Below are positions 8,383 through 17,768 of a DNA stretch of 64,000 nt, piece by piece; the stretch's first letter is position 1, and every line of letters begins with the position of its first letter. The DNA is taken from positions 1-64,000 of the forward strand of contig UQAU01000009.1 of assembly GCA_900539035.1 (NCBI GenBank). The letters are read 5' to 3'. The position numbers and the translations under genes were made by a program. The notes beneath the pieces are model-generated. The model had not been told where the DNA came from and did no database searches. It was given only the letters and a program-made list of their open reading frames with translations. Source of the DNA: an uncultured Collinsella sp. (GTDB lineage: Bacteria > Actinomycetota > Coriobacteriia > Coriobacteriales > Coriobacteriaceae).

Positions 8383-8667
8383 GTGCCTGAGGTTGACGCT
8401 GCACAGCTCGAGGGTGAGGCAATGCTCTCAGATCGCATCGCCGATCTCGTCGAATATCTCGTTGTTCAGATCGTCGACGACCCGGATTCCGTGAGCCTTG
8501 AGGTCATCGATGGTGACGACGCCTCTACGATTGAGGTTTCGGTCGCCGAGGATGACGTCGCTAAGGTCATCGGCCGTCGTGGCCGTACCATCAAGGCCAT
8601 TCGCACGCTCGCCCGTGCACTGGCCGCTCGCCTCGACACTGCTGTCGAGGTAGAGGTTCTGGGCTAG
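8383..8667 (+). CDS. khpA: KH-domain RNA-binding protein KhpA (YlqC)
   Basis: 94 aa from GTG at 8383, 3 bp after rpsP. A single KH domain with the GxxG loop VIGRRGRTIKAI. KhpA proteins bind RNA, often together with KhpB/Jag, and influence cell division and small-RNA functions in Gram-positive bacteria. The family is typically near 76-80 aa and begins at a sequence like MLSDRIADLVEYLV, so the ATG at 8422, preceded by GAGGGTGAGG, may be the true start. Confidence 0.9.
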   Translation: MPEVDAAQLEGEAMLSDRIADLVEYLVVQIVDDPDSVSLEVIDGDDASTIEVSVAEDDVAKVIGRRGRTIKAIRTLARALAARLDTAVEVEVLG

Positions 8668-8671
8668 GACC

Positions 8672-9193
8672 TTGGGGTCCCAGTACAAAAACATCGCCCG
8701 TGTGGTCAAGCCGCACGGAAGAAAGGGGGAGGTCCTCGCGCAGCCGCTGCGGGGGCTTCCTTCTGTATTAGAGCCTGGTATGCGCGTCGCCCTGACGCCG
8801 CCGGCGCTCAAGCGCGACCGCTTTTGCACGGTCGTGTCCGTCACCGATACGGGCGATGGCGATCTGGTTTCGTTTGAGGGCATTGACGACTTGACGGCCG
8901 CCGAGGGCATCACGGGATGCTATGTGCTGGCAAATCGCGACGACTTTGAGCTCGATTCGCTCGACGCTGCCTATACCGACCTGATGGGTCGCGAGGTGGT
9001 CGACGAGCGCTTCGGTTCGCTCGGCACGATCGTCGAGATCATGTCGACGCCCGCTAACGATGTTTGGGTTGTCGAGGGCGATCGGTACGGCGAGGTACTG
9101 ATTCCCGTGATCGAGCAGGTTGTGCTCGATCTTCCCGATGCAGGAACAATTTCCGTCCACGTGATGGACGGCCTGATCGATATGGACAAGTAG
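8672..9193 (+). CDS. rimM: 16S rRNA processing protein RimM
   Basis: 173 aa, TTG start 4 bp after khpA with only a weak ribosome site. The N-terminal KNIARVVKPHGRKGEVLAQPL motif and the C-terminal PRC-barrel part (GSLGTIVEIMSTPANDVWVV, LIPVIEQVVLDLPD) are typical. RimM assists 30S maturation through S19. Gene order rpsP-khpA-rimM-trmD is widely conserved and supports the call. Confidence 0.93.
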   Translation: MGSQYKNIARVVKPHGRKGEVLAQPLRGLPSVLEPGMRVALTPPALKRDRFCTVVSVTDTGDGDLVSFEGIDDLTAAEGITGCYVLANRDDFELDSLDAAYTDLMGREVVDERFGSLGTIVEIMSTPANDVWVVEGDRYGEVLIPVIEQVVLDLPDAGTISVHVMDGLIDMDK

Positions 9194-9203
9194 GGAGGAC
9201 AAC

Positions 9204-9962
9204 ATGCTGATTGAGACCCTTTCGGTCTTTCCCGAGATGTTTGAGCCCGTCATGTCCACGTCGATTTTGGGCCGCGCCCGCAAGGCCGGCCTTTTTGATT
9301 TTAAGGCGTATAACCTGCGCGACTGGACGCACGACCGCCATCGTACCGTCGATGACGAGCCGTACGGCGGCGGGCAGGGCATGCTCATGAAGGTCGAGCC
9401 CATCGCCGAGGCCATCGAGGACATTAGAGCAGAGGGTCCCAAGCCCACTGTGGTGTTCTTTACCCCCTGTGGCGAGCCCTTTACGCAGCATGTGGCCGAG
9501 CGCCTGCTCAAAAGTGAGCGCCTGCTGTTTGTGTGCAGTCGCTACGAGGGCGTCGACGAGCGCGCGTATGCGTATGCCGATGAGCGTCTGTCGATCGGCG
9601 ACTACGTGCTTACGGGCGGCGAGCTTCCCGCCATGGTCGTTGCCGATGCCGTCGTACGCCTGATTCCCGGCGCCCTGGGCGACGAGATGAGCAACGTCGA
9701 CGAGTCGTTCTCGACCGCCGAGGACGGAGGACTGCTCGAGTACGCGCAGTACACCCGCCCCGCCGAGTTCAACGGCGAGGGCGTGCCGCCGGTGCTCGTG
9801 AGTGGCGATCACGCCAAGGTCGATGCCTGGCGCCGCAAGAACGCTATCGAGCGCACCTGCCGCTGGCGTCCCGACTTGATCGAGACGGCGCGGCTCACGC
9901 CCGAGGAGCGCGCTTACGCGCAGGAGATTCTTGACGCTTCGTATTCGCAGAGCGAGGAGTGA
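9204..9962 (+). CDS. trmD: tRNA (guanine-37-N1)-methyltransferase TrmD
   Basis: 252 aa with a good AGGGAGGA ribosome site. TrmD methylates G37 next to the anticodon and prevents +1 frameshifts. The knotted SPOUT methyltransferase motifs SRYEGVDERAYAYADERLSIGDYVLTGGELP and DDEPYGGGQGMLMKVEP are present in full. It ends with a TGA that overlaps or abuts lepB. Confidence 0.96.
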   Translation: MLIETLSVFPEMFEPVMSTSILGRARKAGLFDFKAYNLRDWTHDRHRTVDDEPYGGGQGMLMKVEPIAEAIEDIRAEGPKPTVVFFTPCGEPFTQHVAERLLKSERLLFVCSRYEGVDERAYAYADERLSIGDYVLTGGELPAMVVADAVVRLIPGALGDEMSNVDESFSTAEDGGLLEYAQYTRPAEFNGEGVPPVLVSGDHAKVDAWRRKNAIERTCRWRPDLIETARLTPEERAYAQEILDASYSQSEE

Positions 9963-9964
9963 GT

Positions 9965-10528
9965 ATGGTTCCTACGCAACATTCCGCGTTGAGGGGCGCT
10001 TTTGAGTGGATCGCGGTCATCGCGATCGCACTGGTCGCCACCTTCCTGATTCGCTCGTTTGTGGTCGAGCCCTTTGTGGTGCCCACCGGCTCTATGGAGT
10101 CCACGATCGAGATTGGCGACCAGATTTTGGCACAAAAGGTGAGCCTCGAGCTCGGTCAGCCCGTCAAGCAGGGCGATATCGTTGTGTTTCACAACCCCGA
10201 TGGCACCTCCGAGCATGATGTTCTTGTCAAGCGCGTTATTGCCACGGCCGGCCAGACGGTCGACCTGCAGGATGGCAAGGTGGTCGTTGACGGCCAAGCG
10301 CTCGACGAGGACTATACGACGGGCATGAGCTGGCCACTTTCGGTCCAAGCGCCCGGCGCTCAGGTAAGCTATCCCTACACCGTTCCCGACGGGTGCGTGT
10401 GGGTGATGGGCGACAACCGCGAAAACTCTGCCGACTCACGCTACTTTGGTCCCGTCGATCGCTCTGATTTGATCGCTGTGGCACTCGTTCGCTACTGGCC
10501 GCTCAACCGCATCGGCGCTATCGACTAA
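9965..10528 (+). CDS. lepB: Signal peptidase I
   Basis: 187 aa. One N-terminal membrane helix (WIAVIAIALVATFLIRSFVV) anchors the protease, which cleaves signal peptides outside the membrane. The catalytic Ser is residue 43 in PTGSMEST and the catalytic Lys is residue 89 in VLVKRVIA; the GDNRENSADSRYFGPV box is intact. The ATG at 9965 has GAGGAG 5 nt upstream; a GTG at 9959 overlapping the trmD stop is an alternative that adds two residues. It ends the rpsP operon. Confidence 0.94.
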   Translation: MVPTQHSALRGAFEWIAVIAIALVATFLIRSFVVEPFVVPTGSMESTIEIGDQILAQKVSLELGQPVKQGDIVVFHNPDGTSEHDVLVKRVIATAGQTVDLQDGKVVVDGQALDEDYTTGMSWPLSVQAPGAQVSYPYTVPDGCVWVMGDNRENSADSRYFGPVDRSDLIAVALVRYWPLNRIGAID

Positions 10529-10587
10529 AAACCGCTATAGTACAGTACCTAACCGTGTAATCGTTTCGACGAGGGGATATTAGAGGC

Positions 10588-11499
10588 ATGAACGCTTCAT
10601 CGCTTTCCTTCCAAGACATCATCCTGCGCCTCCAGCAGTACTGGGGCGAGCAGGGCTGCGTCATTATGCAGCCCTATGACTCCGAGGTCGGTGCCGGTAC
10701 CTTCCATACCGCGACCACGCTGCGCTCGCTCGGTCCCGCCGAGTGGCGCACCTGCTATGCGCAGCCTTGCCGCCGTCCCGCCGACGGCCGCTACGGCGAG
10801 AACCCCAACCGCATGCAGCACTACTATCAGTTCCAGGTGCTCATCAAGCCCTCGCCGGTCAACGCCCAGGAGCTCTACCTGGGTTCGCTGGCAGCCATTG
10901 GCCTGGACCCCAACGACCATGACGTCCGCTTTGTCGAGGACGACTGGGAGAGCCCGACGCTCGGCGCATGGGGCCTTGGCTGGGAGGTCTGGCTCAACGG
11001 CATGGAGGTCACGCAGTTTACGTACTTCCAGCAGGTGGGCGGCATCGAGGTTGACCCCGTGCCCGTCGAGATCACCTATGGCCTGGAGCGTATCGCCATG
11101 TATGCGCAGGGCGTCAACTCCGTCTACGACCTGGTGTGGAGCTACCTGCCCGACGGCACGCCCATGACCTATGGCGACGTGTTCCTCGAGAACGAGCGCG
11201 AGTTCAGTGCCTATAACTTTGAGGTCGCCAACGTGGAGATGATGCGTCAGAAGTTTGACGACTACGAGGCCGAGTGCCACTCCTGCCTGGAGCGCAAGCT
11301 GCCGCTGCCGGCATATGACTGCGTCATGAAGTGCAGCCACGCTTTCAACCTGCTCGATGCCCGCGGCGCGTTGTCCGCGGTCGAGCGTGCCAACTACATC
11401 CTGCGCGTCCGCGCCGTCGCCAAGGCGTGCTGCGAGGCCTACATGGCCGAGGTCGCCGGAGTCAACGAGAATGCCGACCAGGAAGGCGAGGTGGCGTAA
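10588..11499 (+). CDS. glyQ: Glycyl-tRNA synthetase alpha subunit
   Basis: 303 aa. Catalytic subunit of the tetrameric bacterial-type GlyRS: FQDIILRLQQYWGEQGCVIMQPYD is the classic N-terminus and GAWGLGWEVWLNGMEVTQFTYFQQ the class II motif region. It pairs with glyS 3 bp downstream. The leader is about 60 nt with a TATAGT at 10536-10541 that could be a -10; no T-box structure is apparent. Confidence 0.97.
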   Translation: MNASSLSFQDIILRLQQYWGEQGCVIMQPYDSEVGAGTFHTATTLRSLGPAEWRTCYAQPCRRPADGRYGENPNRMQHYYQFQVLIKPSPVNAQELYLGSLAAIGLDPNDHDVRFVEDDWESPTLGAWGLGWEVWLNGMEVTQFTYFQQVGGIEVDPVPVEITYGLERIAMYAQGVNSVYDLVWSYLPDGTPMTYGDVFLENEREFSAYNFEVANVEMMRQKFDDYEAECHSCLERKLPLPAYDCVMKCSHAFNLLDARGALSAVERANYILRVRAVAKACCEAYMAEVAGVNENADQEGEVA

Positions 11500-11502
11500 G
11501 CC

Positions 11503-13599
11503 ATGGCAGACGCTAAGAATTTCCTGTTTGAGATCGGTACGGAGGAGATGCCCTCCGCACCGCTGAACAATGCCGTCAAGCAGCTTGGTACCATGATCGC
11601 CAAGGGTCTCGATGAGGCCGGTCTGGCCCATGGCGAGGTCCGAGTGATCTCGAGCCCGCGACGCCTGGCTGCACTCGTTGCCGACGTCGCCACTGCGACC
11701 GATGAGGTCCATGAGGTCAAGCGTGGCCCCGCGGCAAACATTGCCTTCGATGCCGACGGCAACGCCACCAAGGCCGCCCAGGGCTTTGCCCGCAAGTGCG
11801 GTGTGACTGCCGAGGATCTGGTCCGTCGCGAGGACACTGACGGTCGCGAGTATGTGTTCGCCGAGAAGAACATTCCTTCCGCACCGGCTACGCCTATTCT
11901 GACCGCTCTGTGCGAGAAGACCATCGCCGGCCTGCAGTGGCCCAACTACCGTAGTCAGCGCTGGGGCCATGAGCACGCCACGTTCGTGCGTCCGGTCCGC
12001 TGGATTTGCTGCCTTCTGGGCGAGGATGTTGTGCCCGTGTCGTTTGCTGACGTGACGAGCGGCAACACCACTCGCGGCCATCGCGTGCTTGGCCCCGGTG
12101 ACCACGTTGTCGCCAGCCCCGCCGCCTACGAGCAGGTGCTCGAGGACGCCGGCGTGCTCTCTGCCGAGCGCCGTCGCGAGGCCATCCTCGCCGGTATCGC
12201 CGAGGTCGAGGCCGCTCGCCCCGGCTGCCATGTCGATACGCCTAAGAAGGTCTTCGAGGAGGTTATCAACCTCTGCGAGTGGCCGACGGTGCTCGTCGGT
12301 ACCTTCGATGAGGAGTTCCTCAAGGTCCCGCACGAGATTATCTGCGAGTCCATGCTCACCAACCAGCGCTACTTCCCGATCTATGACGGCGAGGGCAAGC
12401 TCACGCGTGAGTTCGTGGTCGTTTCCAACAGCAAGCCCGAGAATGCCAAGCGCGTGATCGACGGTAATGAGCGCGTCGTGCGCGCCCGTCTGGACGACGC
12501 AAAGTTCTTCTACGAGGAGGACCTGAAGATCTCCCTAGACGAGTTCCGTGAGCGTCTGGCCAAGGTCGCCTTCCAGGAGAAGCTCGGTAGCGTGCTCGCC
12601 AAGTCCGAGCGCATCGAGCAGCTCGCGCTCGCTATCGCCCGCGAGGCTCACCTGGGCGCCCATCTTGCCGCCGACGCTGCTCGCGCCGCGCACCTGTGCA
12701 AGGCCGACCTGGTGTCTAACGCCGTCGTCGAGTTCACGAGCCAGCAGGGCGTGATGGGCGGTTACTACGCCACCGCGATGGGGGAGAACGACGAGGTCGC
12801 TCATGCTATTCGCGATCACTATCGTCCCCGCTTTGCCGGCGACGAGCTACCCGAGGGCACCGCTGGCTGCATCGTGGCCTGCGCCGACAAGCTCGATACC
12901 ATCGCCGGTATCTTTGCCATCGGCGAGCCCCCGACCGGTTCCTCCGACCCCTACGCGCTGCGTCGTGCCGCTATCGGCATCATCAACATCCTGCGCGACC
13001 GTCTGCCGATCGACCCCACGTCGCTCATCGACTTCGCCCTCGAGCTCTACAGTGAGCAGGGCATTGAGTTCGACGCCGCCGAGGTCGCCCAGCAGGTTCG
13101 CGACTTCTTCCATGGCCGCCTGGTGAGCATGGCCCGTGACGAAAAGATCCCGGCCGATACCGTTGCCGCCGTCTCCGCGGTGCACATCATCGCTCCGTCC
13201 GTCTTCTTCGCCCGCTGCGCCGCCCTCGACGAGGCCCGCAAGAACGACGCTGAGACGTTCGACAACCTGGCTACCGCCTATGCCCGCGCCGCGCACATCT
13301 CCAAGCCCGAGCTGGGTGCGGAGTACGACCGCAGCCTGATGGGCGAGGTCGAGCTTGCGCTTGCCGACGCCTCCGAGGCCGCTCAGACCGCCGTCGATGC
13401 TGCTCTCGCTGCCGAGGATTACCCGGCCGCATTTGCCGCCCTCGCCGCCCTGCGTGCTCCCATCGACCGCTTCTTCGATGAGGTTATGGTCATGGACAAG
13501 GACGAGCAGCTCCGCGATAATCGCCTTAAGCTGCTCAACCGCTTCGAGGCCGTTTTCTCCGGCATCGCCAACATCGGTGAGCTTGCCCGCAAAAAGTAA
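11503..13599 (+). CDS. glyS: Glycyl-tRNA synthetase beta subunit
   Basis: 698 aa, typical of the beta subunit that binds tRNA-Gly. It begins FLFEIGTEEMPSAPLNNAVKQL and contains WPNYRSQRWGHEHATFVRPVRW and EFTSQQGVMGGYYA, followed by an HD-like region and a C-terminal anticodon-binding part (DRFFDEVMVMDKDEQLRDNRLKLL). ATG is 3 bp after glyQ, so the two are co-translated. Confidence 0.97.
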   Translation: MADAKNFLFEIGTEEMPSAPLNNAVKQLGTMIAKGLDEAGLAHGEVRVISSPRRLAALVADVATATDEVHEVKRGPAANIAFDADGNATKAAQGFARKCGVTAEDLVRREDTDGREYVFAEKNIPSAPATPILTALCEKTIAGLQWPNYRSQRWGHEHATFVRPVRWICCLLGEDVVPVSFADVTSGNTTRGHRVLGPGDHVVASPAAYEQVLEDAGVLSAERRREAILAGIAEVEAARPGCHVDTPKKVFEEVINLCEWPTVLVGTFDEEFLKVPHEIICESMLTNQRYFPIYDGEGKLTREFVVVSNSKPENAKRVIDGNERVVRARLDDAKFFYEEDLKISLDEFRERLAKVAFQEKLGSVLAKSERIEQLALAIAREAHLGAHLAADAARAAHLCKADLVSNAVVEFTSQQGVMGGYYATAMGENDEVAHAIRDHYRPRFAGDELPEGTAGCIVACADKLDTIAGIFAIGEPPTGSSDPYALRRAAIGIINILRDRLPIDPTSLIDFALELYSEQGIEFDAAEVAQQVRDFFHGRLVSMARDEKIPADTVAAVSAVHIIAPSVFFARCAALDEARKNDAETFDNLATAYARAAHISKPELGAEYDRSLMGEVELALADASEAAQTAVDAALAAEDYPAAFAALAALRAPIDRFFDEVMVMDKDEQLRDNRLKLLNRFEAVFSGIANIGELARKK

Positions 13600-13633
13600 G
13601 CCAGCCTGCGCATAAGCGCAAAAGGAGCCCCGC

Positions 13634-14509
13634 ATGGATTGCCCGGTCACCGCTCGTCCCACCGTTATCGTTATCTCCGACTCGCTCGGTGATACCGCTT
13701 GTGAGGTGGTGCTTGCGGCGTCCGGGCAATTTGATGAAGGGGCTTTTCGTCTCTTGCGCCTGCCCAAGGTGAACTCTGTGGAGCAGGTCAAGTCGTTTGT
13801 GGGTCTGCGTGTCGATGCGGACCATCGCGATATCGCTGTGTTCCACACCATTGTCGATCCGGCGCTTCGCGCCCGTGTGCTCGATTACCTGGGTATACTG
13901 CATATTCGCTCGGTCGACCTGATCGGCCCGACGCTTGCCGTGCTGTCGTCGCTTATCGGTGTGTCGCCCAAGGGCGTCGCGGGCGTGATTCACAGGACCG
14001 ATGACCGTTATTTCCATCGTATCGAGGCCATGGAGTATTTCGTTGAGCACGATGATGGGCGCGGTTGCGACGATCTGTTGGGTGCCGATATCGTGCTGCT
14101 GGGCGTATCGCGCACGTCCAAGACGCCGCTGTCGATGTATTTGGCTTATCAAGGTTACAAGGTTGCCAATGTTCCGTTGGCCAACGGCATGGAGCCGCCG
14201 AAGTCGATTTACGAGGTCGACCCGATGCGCCTGTTCGGCCTGATTTCGACCGTCGACGTTATTTCTGAGATTCGCGATAGCCGCTTGGGCGATGACTACG
14301 CCCGTGCCGTTGCCGGCTCCTATGCCGAGCCCGAGAGCGTGCGCAGCGAGCTCGAGGAAGCCCGTGCCCTCATGAAGCGCCTGGGCTGCTTTGTGGTGCG
14401 CACCGACGGCAAAGCCATCGAGGAGAGCGCCTCCGAGATCATCAGCCACTTGGAGGAAATCCGGGAAGCCCGTGCCCGCCGTGCCGCCCGCCGTGCCCAG
14501 CAAAGTTAA
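13634..14509 (+). CDS. ppsR: PPDK/PEP synthase regulatory kinase-phosphorylase (DUF299)
   Basis: 291 aa. The family both phosphorylates (ADP-dependent) and dephosphorylates (phosphate-dependent) the regulatory threonine of pyruvate, phosphate dikinase or PEP synthase. The P-loop-like GVSRTSKTPLSMYLA is near residue 157, and the N-terminus VIVISDSLGDTACEVVLAA is typical. The target ppdK lies 298 bp downstream on the same strand, which fixes the likely partner as PPDK, not PEP synthase. A ribosome site AAAGGAG precedes the ATG. Probably transcribed with glyQS, as only 34 bp separate them. Confidence 0.92.
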   Translation: MDCPVTARPTVIVISDSLGDTACEVVLAASGQFDEGAFRLLRLPKVNSVEQVKSFVGLRVDADHRDIAVFHTIVDPALRARVLDYLGILHIRSVDLIGPTLAVLSSLIGVSPKGVAGVIHRTDDRYFHRIEAMEYFVEHDDGRGCDDLLGADIVLLGVSRTSKTPLSMYLAYQGYKVANVPLANGMEPPKSIYEVDPMRLFGLISTVDVISEIRDSRLGDDYARAVAGSYAEPESVRSELEEARALMKRLGCFVVRTDGKAIEESASEIISHLEEIREARARRAARRAQQS

Positions 14510-14647
14510 CTCATGTCGGTAGCTAAAAATGCACTGTCTCTAAAAGACTACCTAAAAATAATGCACGATATTGGTAAAGCGATTTAGCAAAGAACTTGCA
14601 TTTGACCTGCAATTCCCTTGCATTGGTATCTTCATAAGGTAACCACC

Positions 14648-14685
14648 TTTACCTACCGTTTACCGCCACATTTACCACGTTTACC
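14648..14685 (+). repeat. Four helically spaced TTTACC repeats upstream of ppdK
   Basis: TTTACC occurs at 14648, 14659, 14671 and 14680, steps of 11, 12 and 9 bp; inverted GGTAAA copies lie at 14573 and GGTAA near 14638. The array sits in the 298-bp gap between ppsR and ppdK and about 40-80 bp upstream of a TATAGT box at 14728-14733, a suitable place for an activator. The remainder of the gap shows no gene. Confidence 0.5.
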
Positions 14686-14807
14686 AAACCCCGCGCCCTC
14701 TACGCAAGCCCGCTCAATGCCCGCCGTATAGTACCCTCACGGCCCGCATCAGGCGGGTCGATTCGTCACCACGGTCGTGCGCGAGAGCGCATGGAAGGGG
14801 AAGTATC

Positions 14808-17558
14808 GTGAGCGATTGCAAGAGGGTTTACCGTTTTGGAACCGACGCCCAGGGCACCTGTGTCACCGAGGGCGACAAGTCCATGAACTTCGTGCTTGGT
14901 GGCAAGGGCGCTAACCTTGCCGAGATGAGCCGTATCGGCCTGCCGGTTCCCGGTGGCTTTACCATTACCTGCCAGACCTGTGTCGAGTACTCCGGTGCCG
15001 GCAACGTCTGGCCCGAAGGCGCACTCGATGAGATCGTTGCCGCCGAGGCAGACCTCGAGGCCCGCTGCGGCAAAAAGCTCGGCGACGCCTCCGATCCGCT
15101 GCTCGTGTCGGTGCGCTCGGGCGCTCCGTTTTCCATGCCCGGCATGATGGACACGGTCCTCAACCTGGGCCTCAACGACGACTCCGTTCAGGGTCTCATT
15201 GCCCAGACGCAAAATCCGCGTTTTGCCTGGGATAGCTACCGCCGCTTTATCCAGATGTTCTCCAACGTCGTTATGGGCGTTGACGCCGACCTGTTCGAGA
15301 ACGCCCTGACCCAGGCCCGTCTGGTCGCCGGCGTTCGCGTCGATTCCGAGCTTTCGGCCGAGGACCTGCAGGAACTCGTCGAGACCTTTAAGGGCATCTT
15401 CTCCGAGAATGTCGATGCCTCCCTGTATCCCGAGCTCGAGGTCGCCGATGGCAAGCCCGTTTTCCCGCACGATCCGGAGCTTCAGCTACGCCTTGCAATC
15501 CAGGCCGTCTTTGGCAGCTGGATGAACGAGCGCGCCTGCATCTACCGCAAGCAGCATGGCATTTCCGACGACCTCGGCACCGCCGTCAACGTGCAGGCCA
15601 TGGCCTTTGGCAACAAGGGCGAGACCTCTGCGACGGGCGTCGCCTTTACGCGTAATCCGGCCGACGGCACCAAGGAGTTCTACGGTGACTTTTTGGTTAA
15701 TGCCCAGGGCGAGGACGTCGTCGCCGGTATCCGCAACACCGAGCCCATCGCCGACCTCAAGACCACCCCGGGCCTCGAGTCCGCAGGTGAGGAGCTCGAG
15801 CGCGTGTTCCTGACGCTCGAGGATCATTACCGCGATATGTGCGATATCGAGTTCACCATTGAGCAGGGCAAGCTCTGGATGCTCCAGACCCGCGTGGGCA
15901 AGCGCACCGCCACCGCCGCCCTGCGCATCGCCATCGAAATGGTCGAGGAAGGCCTGATCACCCGCGAGGAGGCCGTGAGCCGCATCGATCCCGCGCAGCT
16001 CGACCAGCTCCTGCACCCGCAGCTCGACGCCTCCAAGAAGTATGAGGCTCTGGCCAGCGGTCTTAATGCCAGCCCTGGTGCCGCCGTGGGCGAGGTCGTG
16101 TTCTCGAGTGACGACGCCGTCGCACGTTCCGCCGAGGGTCACAAGGTCATTCTGGTTCGTTGGGAGACCAACCCCGACGACCTGAAGGGCATGGTCGCCG
16201 CCGAAGGTATCCTTACCAGCCACGGTGGCAAGACGAGCCATGCCGCCGTTATCGCCCGCGGTATGGGCACGCCTTGCGTCTGCGGCGTCGAACGCTTCCA
16301 CATCGACGCCGCCGAGAAGGTTGTGCGCATCGAGGGCAGCGACCGCGTGCTGCACGAAGGCGACGTTATCTCCATCGACGGTACCCAGGGTATCGTCGTC
16401 GACGGTCCCGTCGACCTGGTCTCCGCCGAGCTCACCGGCGACCTGGACACCATCCTGTCCTGGGCCGACGAAATCCGTTTGGACGAGACCAGCGGCCATG
16501 CCAACCATGTGCGTGTCAACGCCGACAATCCCGAGGATGCCATGCTCGCCCTCGAGTTTGGCGCCGAGGCTATTGGCCTGTGCCGCACCGAGCACATGTT
16601 CCTGGGCGATCGCAAGAACATCATCCAGAGCTTTATCCTGTCTGACGATGAGGCCGTGAAGCAGCAGGCCCTGGCCGACCTGCTCAAGGTTCAGACCGAG
16701 GACTTCCTGGCGATGTTCAAGACCATGTCCGGTCGCGATGTGGTCGTCCGCCTGCTCGATCCGCCGCTTCATGAGTTCCTGGATAATCCTCGCGAGTTCG
16801 AGGTTGCCATCACCAAGAAGGAGGCCGCTGGCGCCAGCGAGGAAGAGCTTGCCGCCCTGCGTGCCCGCCTGCGTCGCATCGACGGCATGGTCGAGTCCAA
16901 CCCGATGCTCGGCCTACGCGGCGTGCGCCTGTCCGTCGTCTTTAGCGATCTGCCGCTCATGCAGGTCCGCGCCGTCGCCACGGCTGCCGCTCGCCTCATC
17001 AAGGAGGGCGTCGATCCGCGTCCCGAGATCATGGTTCCGCTCGTTTCCATCACGGCCGAGCATGTCCAGACCCGCGAGGTTATCGAGCGCGTAATCGCTG
17101 AGGTTTCCGCCGAGGAGCGCGTCGAGCTCAATATTCCCGTGGGCACGATGCTCGAGCTGCCGCGCGCCTGCATGGTCGCTGATGAGATCGCCCATCACGC
17201 AGACTTCTTCTGCTTTGGCACCAACGACCTCACCCAGACGACCTTCGGTTTCTCGCGTGATGACGCCGAGGCTAAGTTCATCCCGCTGTACATGCATAAG
17301 AAGATCTTGAAGGACAATCCCTTCGAGACCATCGACACGGCAGTACTCGAACTGGTGCGCATGGCTGTCGAGAGGGGCCGCGCCACCAACCCCGACATGC
17401 ACTTTGGCGTGTGCGGCGAGCACGGCGGCGACCCCAAGTCCATCAAAGGCCTGTTTAACGTGGCCGACGTGGACTACGTGTCCTGCTCGCCCTACCGCGT
17501 GCCCCTCGCACGCCTGGCTGCCGCTCAGGCCAAGCTCGAGGCCAAGCGTTCCGCCTAA
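14808..17558 (+). CDS. ppdK: Pyruvate, phosphate dikinase
   Basis: 916 aa from GTG at 14808 behind GGAAGGGGA. Interconverts pyruvate, ATP and phosphate with PEP, AMP and pyrophosphate; in anaerobes it works in glycolysis or in PEP formation. The N-terminal ATP-grasp part (GGKGANLAEMSRIGLPVPGGFTI) is followed by the swivelling domain with GGKTSHAAVIARGMGTPC: His478 is the phosphorylated catalytic residue and Thr476 the target of the upstream regulator. The C-terminal PEP-binding barrel ends with CGEHGGDPKSI carrying the catalytic Cys. All key residues are present. Confidence 0.97.
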   Translation: MSDCKRVYRFGTDAQGTCVTEGDKSMNFVLGGKGANLAEMSRIGLPVPGGFTITCQTCVEYSGAGNVWPEGALDEIVAAEADLEARCGKKLGDASDPLLVSVRSGAPFSMPGMMDTVLNLGLNDDSVQGLIAQTQNPRFAWDSYRRFIQMFSNVVMGVDADLFENALTQARLVAGVRVDSELSAEDLQELVETFKGIFSENVDASLYPELEVADGKPVFPHDPELQLRLAIQAVFGSWMNERACIYRKQHGISDDLGTAVNVQAMAFGNKGETSATGVAFTRNPADGTKEFYGDFLVNAQGEDVVAGIRNTEPIADLKTTPGLESAGEELERVFLTLEDHYRDMCDIEFTIEQGKLWMLQTRVGKRTATAALRIAIEMVEEGLITREEAVSRIDPAQLDQLLHPQLDASKKYEALASGLNASPGAAVGEVVFSSDDAVARSAEGHKVILVRWETNPDDLKGMVAAEGILTSHGGKTSHAAVIARGMGTPCVCGVERFHIDAAEKVVRIEGSDRVLHEGDVISIDGTQGIVVDGPVDLVSAELTGDLDTILSWADEIRLDETSGHANHVRVNADNPEDAMLALEFGAEAIGLCRTEHMFLGDRKNIIQSFILSDDEAVKQQALADLLKVQTEDFLAMFKTMSGRDVVVRLLDPPLHEFLDNPREFEVAITKKEAAGASEEELAALRARLRRIDGMVESNPMLGLRGVRLSVVFSDLPLMQVRAVATAAARLIKEGVDPRPEIMVPLVSITAEHVQTREVIERVIAEVSAEERVELNIPVGTMLELPRACMVADEIAHHADFFCFGTNDLTQTTFGFSRDDAEAKFIPLYMHKKILKDNPFETIDTAVLELVRMAVERGRATNPDMHFGVCGEHGGDPKSIKGLFNVADVDYVSCSPYRVPLARLAAAQAKLEAKRSA

Positions 17559-17597
17559 CGTTTTGGGTTTAGACGCCTAGCGTAGCCCCCCTTCATG

Positions 17598-17625
17598 CCG
17601 CCCGTCTCATTCGTGAGGCGGGCGG
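17598..17625 (+). terminator. Terminator-like hairpin after ppdK
   Basis: CCGCCCG and CTCA pair with TGAG and CGGGCGG around a TTCG tetraloop. The T-run is poor (TTATC), so efficiency is uncertain. Confidence 0.6.
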
Positions 17626-17671
17626 TTATCATGTGCGGGTTTTGTCTTTTTGTCTGCGTAAAAAATTGTTC

Positions 17672-17699
17672 TTGCAGCAGAAACCCGCGCGTGTATACT
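17672..17699 (+). promoter_or_regulatory. Promoter of rplS
   Basis: TTGCAG at 17672-17677 and TATACT at 17694-17699 with a 16-bp spacer. The leader of about 62 nt contains the perfect stem GTGCCG (17721-17726) with CGGCAC (17739-17744), possibly a ribosomal-protein leader. Confidence 0.65.
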
Positions 17700-17768
17700 C
17701 GAATACGTTTGTTCAACTACGTGCCGGCCAGGGTGGTACGGCACCTCTAGAAGAGTAAGGAATTGCAC

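Noticed and set aside
10529..10587. T-box or riboswitch before glyQ
   Set aside because: The gap is only 59 nt and shows no specifier stem, T-box sequence or terminator.
10597..12333. Long open frame opposite glyQ and glyS
   Set aside because: Shadow of two conserved synthetase genes.
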